Shown in pieces: positions 1 through 6,923 of a DNA stretch of 15,667 nucleotides (within the stretch, counting starts at the first letter, position 1; every line of letters begins with the position of its first letter). Made by a program: the position numbers and the translations under genes. The notes beneath the pieces were generated by a model. It did not search any database, was not told where the DNA came from, and was given only the letters and a program-made list of their open reading frames with translations. The DNA lies in the NCBI GenBank assembly GCA_902775835.1, contig CACYNZ010000060.1, positions 1 through 15,667 of the forward strand. The letters are read 5' to 3'. Origin of the DNA: an uncultured Eubacteriales bacterium (lineage in GTDB: Bacteria > Bacillota_A > Clostridia > Christensenellales > Aristaeellaceae).

Positions 1-1
1 G

Positions 2-3000
2 ATTGAGCGGGACTATGACGAATACGGCAATGTGTGTGCCGAGCGCTACTTTGATACACAGGGTCAGCCCGTTGCCTGCCTGAAGGGCTATGCCCAGGTG
101 CAGCGGGAATATGAGGCGAAGGGCCGGCTTCTGAAGGAAAGCTATTTTGACGAAAACGGTGAGCCCGCCATGCAGACCGGCGGCTACGCGTCCTTTGAAC
201 AGGTACTGGACGCGGCCGGCAATGCCGTGGAGGTCCGGTATTTTGACACGGATGGAAATCCTGTGGAAAGCACCAGCGGATACGCGGTGATCCGCCGCGT
301 ATATAACGCGAAGAAGCAGGTGATTTCCGAGGCTTGGTTCGATGAAAACGACAGCCCGAAGGCGCTGAAGGATACCTACACCCGGATTGAGCGGCGCTAT
401 GATGAGTATGGTAATGTAAGCGCCGAGCGCTACTTTGACGGAAACGGGACAATGATTGCCTGCCTGAAGGGCTATGCCCAGGTGATCCGGAACTATGCGG
501 CCAAGGGTCAGCTCCTGAATGAAAGCTATCTGGACGAAAACGGCCAGGCGGTCATGCAGACCGGCGGGTATGCGTCCCTTGAACAGATCCTGGATGAAAA
601 CGGGAATGTGCTTGTGGCCTCCTACCTGGATCCGGAGGGCCGGCTCGTGGTCAATACCAGCGGGTATGCGGTGATCCGCCGCGCCTACAATGAGCAGAAG
701 CAGGTGATCCAGGAAGCATGGTTTGACGCCGACGACCTGCCGAGCCCGCTCAAGGATACGTATTGCAGCGTGCGCCGGGACTATGATGACTTCGGAAACG
801 TGTGCATGGAAGCGTATTACAGCGCTGTGGGCATGCCCATGAACTGCGCCAGGGGATATGCGCGTGTGGAGCGCGTGTATGAGGCCAAAGGCCGGCTGCG
901 TGAAGAGGCCTACTTTGACACGAACGGCCAGAGCGTCATGCAGACGGGCGGATATGCCCGCATGACGCAGGGGCTGGATGAGGCCGGGAACGTGGTGCTC
1001 CAGCGGTACTTTGACACTGAGGGGAATCCTGTGCTGCTGCCCGCCGGATACGCGGTGGTGCGCCGGGTATTCAATGACCAGAAACAGGCAGTCCGGGAAT
1101 CCTGGTACGATGAGCGGGATATCCCGACCCTTGCCAATGACACCTACAGCAGCGTGGAGCGGGAATATGACGAGTTTGGAAATGTCTGTGAAGAAAAATA
1201 CGATGACATGCTCGGCAATCCCGTGAACTCCTCCAAGGGCTACGCGCGTGTGGAGCGCGAGTATGCGGCCAAGGACTGGCTGCTCATGGAGCGCTACTAT
1301 GACGCGGAGGACCAGCCGGTGATGCAGACGGGCGGGTATGCCCAGCTGATCCAGGAACTGGATGAAAACGGGAATGTTCTGGAAATCCGCTACTTTGACA
1401 CGGAAGGCCGCCTGGTGACCATGGGCAGCGGCTATGCCATGATCCGCCGGGAATACAACGACAGGAAACAGGCCATATCCGAAGCATGGTTTGATGAGAT
1501 GGAAGCGCCCACCGCGCTGAAGGATACGTTCGCGCGTATCGAGCGCGACTATGACGAATACGGCAATGTGTGCGCAGAACGTTACTTCGACACGGAAGGA
1601 CAGCCCATCGCCTGCCTGAAGGGGTATGCCCAGGTTGTACGGGAATATGAGGCGAAGGGCCGGCTGCTGAAGGAAAGTTATCTGGACGAAAACGGTCAGC
1701 CCATTATGCAGACGGGCGGGTACATGTCCTTTGAACAGGTGCTGGACGAAAACGGAAACGCGGTGGAAATCCGCTACCTTGACACGGACGGAAACCTTGT
1801 GGTCAATACAAGCGGTTATGCCGTGATCCGCCGGGATTACAATGACAGGAAGCAGGTTATTTCGGAGGCCTGGTTCGATGAAGATGACAGCCCGAAGGTG
1901 CTGAAGGATACCTATGTCCGGATCGAGCGGGACTACGACGAATACGGCAATGTAAGCGGCGAACGCTACTTCGGTGCGGATGGCCAGCCCATCGCCTGCA
2001 ACAAGGGATATGAGCAGGTGCTGCGCGTGTATGAAGCCAAGGGCCGTCTGGTGTATGAACAGTACCTGGATGCCCAGGGCCAGGCCGTGATGCAGACCGG
2101 CGGGTACGCGTCCCTGCAGCAGACACTGGATGAAGACGGGAACGTGCTGGAAATCCGGTACTTTGACACGGAAGGCAGCCTGGTGGTCAATACCAGCGGA
2201 TACGCCGTGATCCGCCGGGAATTCAACGAAAAGAAGCAGGCATTGTCCGAAGCCTGGTTCGACGAAAATGACAGCCCGAAGGTGCTCAAGGATACCTATG
2301 CCCGGGTGGAACGGGACTACGATGAGTACGGGAACGTGAGCGCCGAGCGCTATTATGACACGGAAGGCCAGCCCGTTGCGTGCAATAAGGGATACGTTCA
2401 GATGCTTCGCGTATACGAAGCCAAGGGCCGGCTGGTGTATGAGCAGTACCTGGATGCCCAGGGTCAGGCTGTGATGCAGACGGGCGGATATGCGTCCCTG
2501 CAGCAGACGCTGGATGAAGACGGGAATGTGCTGGAAATCCGATATCTGGATACGGAAGGCAGCCTGGCAGTGAATACCAGCGGCTATGCCGTGATCCGCC
2601 GGGAATACAACGATAAAAAGCAGGCCGTAGCCGAAGCTTGGTTCGATGAAACCGACAGCCCGAAGGTGCTGAAGGATACCTATGCCCGGGTGGAGCGTGA
2701 CTATGACGAATATGGCAATGTGTGCGCTGAGCGCTACTTCGCGGCCGATGGTCAGCCCGTTGCCTGCCAGAAGGGATATGCCGGCGTGGACCGGGTATAC
2801 GCGGCCAAGGGCTGGCTTCTTGGGGAAGCGTACCTGGACGCGGAGGGACAGCCGGTCATGCAGACAGGCGGGTACGCCAGTCTCAGGCAGGTGCTGAACG
2901 AGGACGGAAAGCCGCTGGAAGTGTACTACTATGACACTGAGGGCGAGCTCGTGGTCGCAGGTACGGGGTATGCCGTGATCCGGCGCACCTATGACGAAGA

Positions 3001-4120
3001 AGGACGGACGCTGACGGAAGCGTGGTTTGACGAAAACGACGCGCCGAAAGTGCTGAAGGACAGTTACGCGCGCATTGACCGGGTGTGGGACGAGTTCGGG
3101 AACACGTCGGAGGAAGCCTATTTTGACACGGAAGGCGCGCCTGTGCTCAGCAGCCGGGGATACGCATCCGTAAAGCGCGTGTATGAGGCCAAGGGCCGGC
3201 TGCGCTCGGAAGCCTACTTTGATGAACAGGGCGCGCCGGTTGCGGTGAAGGCGGGCTACGCGTCCTTTGCCCAGGAGCTGGATGAAGCGGGGAATGCCGT
3301 GGACATCCGCTACTTTGACACGGAAGGCGCGCCGGTGATGAATTCCTCCGGATATGCGCGTCTGCTGCGGGTATACAATGCCAAAAAACAGATCATCCGG
3401 GAGAGCTGGCGGGATACGCAGGACATGCCGGTGGCGCCTGGGAACACCTATGTGACCGTTGAAAAGGAATATGACGAAAACGGGAATGTGAGTCTGGAGC
3501 GGTATCTGGACGCGCAGGACCAGCCGGTTCTTTCCAAGAATGGGTTCGCAGAGATCCGCCGGGTCTTTGACGAGCGGAAAAAGGTGATCCGGGAAATGTG
3601 GTACGGCGTGGACGGCGCGCCCATTACCCGGGGCAACACTTTCTGCGGAAAGGCGTATGCCTACGATGAAAACGGGCATGTGATCCGGGAAACGTACCTG
3701 GACGGCAATGAAATGCCCATTGCGTGCCAGGAAGGGTTTGACGAAAAAGAGACAAAGTACAGCGGCGATCTGGTGACAGAAGAGCGGTACCTCCTGGGCG
3801 GCGCCTTGCATGCGCGGAACACGGGATATGCGGTCCGCGTGCTTACCTACAATGATGCAGGCGCGCAGATCATGGAAATGATGCTGGACGCGGAGGAAAA
3901 GCCCTGCCTGTGCTCGGACGGGTATCATGTGAAGCAGACCGAGTATGATGACCAGGGACGGAAGGTGCGCGAAACCTTCCTGAACACGGACGGCGCGGCC
4001 ATGGCCCTGCCGGACGGCACCGGGGAGATCCGGTATACCTATGATGAGAACGGCAAGCTCAAGGAAACGCTGCGCGTGCCCTTTGAGGACATGGCCGTGG
4101 AAGGAAACGGAGCGGCGTAA
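2..4120 (+). CDS. Giant tandem-repeat protein (YD-like 32-residue repeats), 5' end outside window
   Basis: The reading frame is open to the first base of the window, so the true start lies upstream; the GTG at 32 is only an internal codon. The visible 1,372 residues are almost wholly a 32-residue repeat. Most units share Tyr or Leu at position 1, Tyr/Trp-Phe/Leu-Asp at 12-14, Gly at 17, Pro at 19 and Gly-Tyr at 25-26. Four variants alternate: A begins YDEYGNV, B begins YEAKGRL and carries MQTGGYAS, C begins LDENGNV and carries GYAVIRR, and D begins YNxKKQ and carries EAWFDENDSPK. The protein is rich in Asp and Glu. I see no signal peptide (N-terminus missing), membrane segment, LPXTG anchor or catalytic domain. 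The tyrosine/glycine spacing resembles RHS/YD, MORN-type or cell-wall-binding repeats, but it matches no family I can name with confidence. A surface or binding role is a guess. The stop is TAA at 4118-4120. Confidence 0.9.
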   Translation: MERDYDEYGNVCAERYFDTQGQPVACLKGYAQVQREYEAKGRLLKESYFDENGEPAMQTGGYASFEQVLDAAGNAVEVRYFDTDGNPVESTSGYAVIRRVYNAKKQVISEAWFDENDSPKALKDTYTRIERRYDEYGNVSAERYFDGNGTMIACLKGYAQVIRNYAAKGQLLNESYLDENGQAVMQTGGYASLEQILDENGNVLVASYLDPEGRLVVNTSGYAVIRRAYNEQKQVIQEAWFDADDLPSPLKDTYCSVRRDYDDFGNVCMEAYYSAVGMPMNCARGYARVERVYEAKGRLREEAYFDTNGQSVMQTGGYARMTQGLDEAGNVVLQRYFDTEGNPVLLPAGYAVVRRVFNDQKQAVRESWYDERDIPTLANDTYSSVEREYDEFGNVCEEKYDDMLGNPVNSSKGYARVEREYAAKDWLLMERYYDAEDQPVMQTGGYAQLIQELDENGNVLEIRYFDTEGRLVTMGSGYAMIRREYNDRKQAISEAWFDEMEAPTALKDTFARIERDYDEYGNVCAERYFDTEGQPIACLKGYAQVVREYEAKGRLLKESYLDENGQPIMQTGGYMSFEQVLDENGNAVEIRYLDTDGNLVVNTSGYAVIRRDYNDRKQVISEAWFDEDDSPKVLKDTYVRIERDYDEYGNVSGERYFGADGQPIACNKGYEQVLRVYEAKGRLVYEQYLDAQGQAVMQTGGYASLQQTLDEDGNVLEIRYFDTEGSLVVNTSGYAVIRREFNEKKQALSEAWFDENDSPKVLKDTYARVERDYDEYGNVSAERYYDTEGQPVACNKGYVQMLRVYEAKGRLVYEQYLDAQGQAVMQTGGYASLQQTLDEDGNVLEIRYLDTEGSLAVNTSGYAVIRREYNDKKQAVAEAWFDETDSPKVLKDTYARVERDYDEYGNVCAERYFAADGQPVACQKGYAGVDRVYAAKGWLLGEAYLDAEGQPVMQTGGYASLRQVLNEDGKPLEVYYYDTEGELVVAGTGYAVIRRTYDEEGRTLTEAWFDENDAPKVLKDSYARIDRVWDEFGNTSEEAYFDTEGAPVLSSRGYASVKRVYEAKGRLRSEAYFDEQGAPVAVKAGYASFAQELDEAGNAVDIRYFDTEGAPVMNSSGYARLLRVYNAKKQIIRESWRDTQDMPVAPGNTYVTVEKEYDENGNVSLERYLDAQDQPVLSKNGFAEIRRVFDERKKVIREMWYGVDGAPITRGNTFCGKAYAYDENGHVIRETYLDGNEMPIACQEGFDEKETKYSGDLVTEERYLLGGALHARNTGYAVRVLTYNDAGAQIMEMMLDAEEKPCLCSDGYHVKQTEYDDQGRKVRETFLNTDGAAMALPDGTGEIRYTYDENGKLKETLRVPFEDMAVEGNGAA
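14..3469 (+). repeat. Nine 384-bp (128-residue) super-repeats
   Basis: Nine consecutive copies of a four-unit (A-B-C-D) block are in exact 384-bp register. The codon for the Met of the MQTGG motif lies at 170, 554, 938, 1322, 1706, 2090, 2474 and 2858. The ninth copy has a GTG-led AVKAGYAS variant at the equivalent place. No block contains an insertion or deletion. Blocks 6 and 7 (about 1934-2701) are the most alike. Confidence 0.92.
3470..4117 (+). repeat. Diverged single repeats forming the C-terminal end
   Basis: After the ninth super-repeat the A-B-C-D order breaks down. Six more diverged units follow, of 32, 32, 32, 30, 32 and 32 residues. They begin YDENGNV, FDERKKV, YDENGHV, YSGDLV, YNDAGAQ and YDDQGRK. 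A 26-residue remainder starting YDENGKL ends at the stop. The loss of order, and the only length change in the array, fit a capping region of a repeat solenoid (inference). Confidence 0.75.
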
Positions 4121-4149
4121 GCGAGGATATTTCCGGTTTACGCAAAAAG

Positions 4150-4190
4150 GCAGCCAGTCTGCATGCGGTGCAGGCTGGCTGCTGCTCTGC
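4150..4190 (+). terminator. Hairpin after the repeat-protein gene
   Basis: The left arm 4150-4163 pairs with 4169-4182 over 14 bp, one of them a T-G wobble, around a 5-nt loop. A run of A precedes it, and only a weak T-rich stretch (TGCTCTGCTTT) follows. It sits 29 bp after the stop of the repeat protein. It is probably an intrinsic terminator, but the poor U-tract leaves room for another RNA structure. Confidence 0.5.
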
Positions 4191-4242
4191 TTTCCCCAAA
4201 AACATAAAGCCGAGGGGTTTGCAGTCGGGGGAAGATTGGCAA

Positions 4243-5595
4243 ATGAGACATCACGGAAATCTGCTGACCGAGGGGAATATCTACAAAAAGATGCTGGGGT
4301 TTGCGCTGCCGATCCTGGCGGGGTATTTCTTCCAGCAGCTCTACAACACGGTGGACGCCCTGATCGTGGGCAATTTTCTGGACGCGGACGCGCTGGCGGC
4401 GGTGACGTCCACGGGATCCTACACCTATCTGATGATCGGGTTTGTGTCCGGGTTTGCCACGGGTGCCGGGATCATTATCGCCAGGCACATCGGGGCGGAT
4501 GACGCGCCGCAGACGGAGCGGGCTGTGCACACGGCGGTGGCGCTGGGACTGTTCTTCAGCGTGGTGCTGACGGCCTTCGGCGTGCTGGTGACGCCGGGCA
4601 TACTGCAGCTCATGGGCACGCCGGACACGGTGTTTGAACGGTCCTGCCGGTATCTGCAGGTGTACTTCGGCGGCGCGGGCGCGCTGGTGATGTACAACAT
4701 GTTTGTGAGCATTCTGCAGGCGTCCGGGGAAAGCCGGTTCCCGCTCATCTGCCTGGTGGCCAGCTCGCTGACGAACATTGTGCTGGACCTTCTGTTCATC
4801 GCGGTGTTCCACATGGACGTGGAAGGCGCGGCGCTGGCCACGGTGCTGTCGGAAATCCTGAGCATGGTGCTGGTGGGCGTAAAGCTCCTGAAAAGCCGGG
4901 AAGTGATCCGCGTAATACCGCGCCGGATCCGAGTGGACCACGAGAGTCTCCGGTATATTGTGCGCTACGGGTTTCCCGCGGCCATGCAGGGCTGCGTGAT
5001 TGACCTGTCCAACATGCTGATCCAGTCCTATATCAACAGTTTCGGGCGGGATGCCATGGCCGGCATCGGCGCGAGCCTGAAGACGGAAGGGTTTATTTTC
5101 CTGCCGGTGACCGCGTTTTCCATGGCCATGACCACCTTTGTGTCCCAGAACATGGGCGCCGGGAAAATGGACAGGGTGCGCAGCGGCGCGAAGTTCGGGC
5201 TTTTGTGCACCGGCGGCATGCTGCTCGCCTTCGGAAGCGCGGCCTATTTCCTGGCACCGCACATGATCGCGCTGTTCAATTCGGATCCGGCCATTATCCG
5301 CTACGGTGTGGGCCGGACCACGGTATGCGCTTTCTTCTACTGTCTGTGCGGGTTCTCGCATGTGGCATCTGCACTGATGCGCGGCCTGGGAAAGTCCATG
5401 ACGCCCATGCTGGTCATGCTCCTGTGCTGGTGCGCGGTACGCGTGCTTGTGCTGTTCACCCTGGGCCAGGCAGTGCATGATATCCGGCTGATCTACTGGA
5501 TCTATCCCTTCACCTGGTCGCTGTCGAGCCTGGTGTATCTTGTGGAGTTCAGAAAACTGCATCTGTTTTCGCCGGAAAAGCGGCGGAAGGCCTGA
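4243..5595 (+). CDS. MATE-family multidrug/cation antiporter
   Basis: A 450-residue integral membrane protein of the MATE efflux family, which exports drugs or metabolites in exchange for Na+ or H+ across the cytoplasmic membrane. The N-terminus has the family pattern LLTEGNIYKKMLGFALPIL followed by FQQLYNTVDALIVG. LQASGESR lies at residues 158-165, NIVLDLLF follows, and QNMGAG is at 302-307 with RVRSG after it. ALMRGLGKS lies in the second half. The hydrophobic pattern and length fit the usual 12 segments. I chose ATG 4243 because a GGGGGAAG ribosome site lies about 9 bases upstream and the family N-terminus starts there. An upstream in-frame GTG (4168) falls inside a hairpin and would add non-family residues. 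The substrate cannot be told. There is no obvious own promoter, so read-through from upstream is possible. Confidence 0.93.
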   Translation: MRHHGNLLTEGNIYKKMLGFALPILAGYFFQQLYNTVDALIVGNFLDADALAAVTSTGSYTYLMIGFVSGFATGAGIIIARHIGADDAPQTERAVHTAVALGLFFSVVLTAFGVLVTPGILQLMGTPDTVFERSCRYLQVYFGGAGALVMYNMFVSILQASGESRFPLICLVASSLTNIVLDLLFIAVFHMDVEGAALATVLSEILSMVLVGVKLLKSREVIRVIPRRIRVDHESLRYIVRYGFPAAMQGCVIDLSNMLIQSYINSFGRDAMAGIGASLKTEGFIFLPVTAFSMAMTTFVSQNMGAGKMDRVRSGAKFGLLCTGGMLLAFGSAAYFLAPHMIALFNSDPAIIRYGVGRTTVCAFFYCLCGFSHVASALMRGLGKSMTPMLVMLLCWCAVRVLVLFTLGQAVHDIRLIYWIYPFTWSLSSLVYLVEFRKLHLFSPEKRRKA

Positions 5596-5656
5596 GTCAT
5601 GTGCAGGCCACCTTGGAAAAGGGACGGCCAGTTTTCTTCCGCGTGCACAGCTGGAA

Positions 5657-5685
5657 TTGTGAAGCCAGGCGGAATCTGGTAGGAT
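5657..5685 (+). promoter_or_regulatory. Candidate sigma-A promoter of the GH5 gene
   Basis: TTGTGA (5657-5662) and TAGGAT (5680-5685) are separated by 17 bp. The start codon lies about 33 bp downstream of the -10, preceded by GGAGG at 5706-5710. Both hexamers deviate from consensus, so this is a prediction. Confidence 0.45.
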
Positions 5686-5718
5686 CATAAAAAGAAATGC
5701 GCAGCGGAGGAATGCAAT

Positions 5719-6849
5719 ATGAAGAAACGATTTCATGCTGTTCTGGCATGCGTGCTGTGTGTGTGCATCCTGTTTTCCGTAACCGGGACGCTGGCGGCAG
5801 GCTTTGAGACGGCCGCCGAAGCGGTGGATCATATGGGACTCGGCTGGAATCTCGGGAATGCCCTGGACAGCACCGGGGACTGGATCCTGCAGTATACCGA
5901 GGGCACAGTCAGGGACTTTGAGACGGCCTGGGGAAACCCGGTGACACCGGTGAGCCTGATGCAGAAGCTGAAACGGCTCGGATTCGGGGCTGTACGTATT
6001 CCCATCACCTGGGCAAGGCACTTTGATGACAAGGGGAATATGGACGGGGCATGGATGGACCGCGTGCAGAAGCTGGTGGACGCGGCAATGGATGCGGGAC
6101 TGTACTGCATTATCAATATGCATCACGATACCGGATCGGACGGATGGCTTCGGGCCAGCCGGGCTAACTTCAACCGGAACAGGGAAAAGTTTGAGCATAT
6201 CTGGAGACAGATCGCAGAGCGCTTTGCCAGCTATCCGCAGGAGCTTCTGTTCGAGGGCTTCAATGAGATGGTGGATGAAAGCAATGTATGGGACAATCCT
6301 TCCACCGACGGCGTGACGGCCCTGAACCTTTACAATCAGGCGTTTGTGGATACAGTGCGCTCGACAGGCGCAAACAATGCCCGGCGTAATCTTGTGTGCT
6401 GCACCTATGCCGCGTCATGCTCGGAACGGTGCATGCGGGCATTCAGGCTTCCGAGGGACAGTGCGAGGGATCACCTGATCGCGGAGGTGCATATGTACAA
6501 CCCGTCAGGGTTTGCTTTCAGGGATGAGGATGTCACCTGGGAGCCAACGGTGAGCAGGTACAGCACGACAGTGGAACAGACCGTGGACTGGACTGTGGAA
6601 GGAATCGGGAACGCATTTGGGAATACACCTGTGATTATCGGGGAGTTCGCGGCCTTCAACAAGAATAACACGGAAGACCGGGTGAAATGGTTTACCAGGG
6701 TTATCCGGGATGCCGGCCGGATCGGAGCGGTCTGCTTTATCTGGGATAACGGCAATGCTGCGGAGATGGGCTATATTGACCGGGTCGGGGCCAGGGATCC
6801 TTTCCCGGAAATCATCAGGGCGTGCGTCGAAGAAGCCGGCAGATGGTAA
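5719..6849 (+). CDS. Secreted GH5 endoglucanase/hemicellulase (subfamily 4-like)
   Basis: A 376-residue glycoside hydrolase family 5 enzyme that cleaves internal beta-1,4 links of glucan-type polysaccharides (cellulose, mixed-link glucan, xyloglucan or related) outside the cell. Residues 1-27 form a signal peptide (KKR, hydrophobic core, cut near TLAA-G). The barrel begins with LGWNLGNALDS (41-51) and ETAWGNP (68-74). The conserved His pair is in NMHHD (135-136), the acid/base is Glu183 in FEGFNE, His258 and Tyr260 are in EVHMYNP, and the nucleophile is Glu309 in VIIGEF. IWDNG (341-345) supplies the conserved Trp. VDTVRSTG, TYAAS and FNKNN match my memory of GH5_4, but subfamily and substrate are inferred. 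There is no carbohydrate-binding module, dockerin or anchor, so it is a free single-domain enzyme. GGAGG lies 8 bases before ATG. The gene converges on the beta-mannosidase gene. Confidence 0.92.
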   Translation: MKKRFHAVLACVLCVCILFSVTGTLAAGFETAAEAVDHMGLGWNLGNALDSTGDWILQYTEGTVRDFETAWGNPVTPVSLMQKLKRLGFGAVRIPITWARHFDDKGNMDGAWMDRVQKLVDAAMDAGLYCIINMHHDTGSDGWLRASRANFNRNREKFEHIWRQIAERFASYPQELLFEGFNEMVDESNVWDNPSTDGVTALNLYNQAFVDTVRSTGANNARRNLVCCTYAASCSERCMRAFRLPRDSARDHLIAEVHMYNPSGFAFRDEDVTWEPTVSRYSTTVEQTVDWTVEGIGNAFGNTPVIIGEFAAFNKNNTEDRVKWFTRVIRDAGRIGAVCFIWDNGNAAEMGYIDRVGARDPFPEIIRACVEEAGRW

Positions 6850-6875
6850 ACGTACACCCGGCATGTGCAAAGGAA

Positions 6876-6916
6876 AAGCCTCTGTTCTGTCATACTGGCA
6901 GGACAGAGGCTTTTTT
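6876..6916. terminator. Shared (bidirectional) intrinsic terminator
   Basis: The left arm 6876-6891 pairs with 6897-6912 over 16 bp with two wobbles and a 5-nt loop (ATACT). Six T run from 6911 to 6916. On the minus strand the same stem is followed by TTTT, so it can also stop the beta-mannosidase operon. It lies between the GH5 stop (6849) and the mannosidase stop (6924). Confidence 0.88.
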
Positions 6917-6923
6917 GCCGGAA

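Noticed and set aside
14..3469. CRISPR array or mobile repeat as the source of the 384-bp periodicity
   Set aside because: There are no short identical repeats separated by unique spacers. The periodicity is continuous coding sequence with mainly silent differences between copies.
5719..5800. Lipoprotein signal at Cys11 of the GH5 enzyme
   Set aside because: VLAC comes too early, before a hydrophobic core has formed, and has Leu at -2. An ordinary signal peptide cut near TLAA fits better.
4138..6198. 686-residue minus-strand open frame across the MATE and GH5 genes
   Set aside because: It spans two well-supported + strand genes and their intergenic region. Its His/Arg/Pro-rich composition is typical of antisense translation of GC-rich genes.
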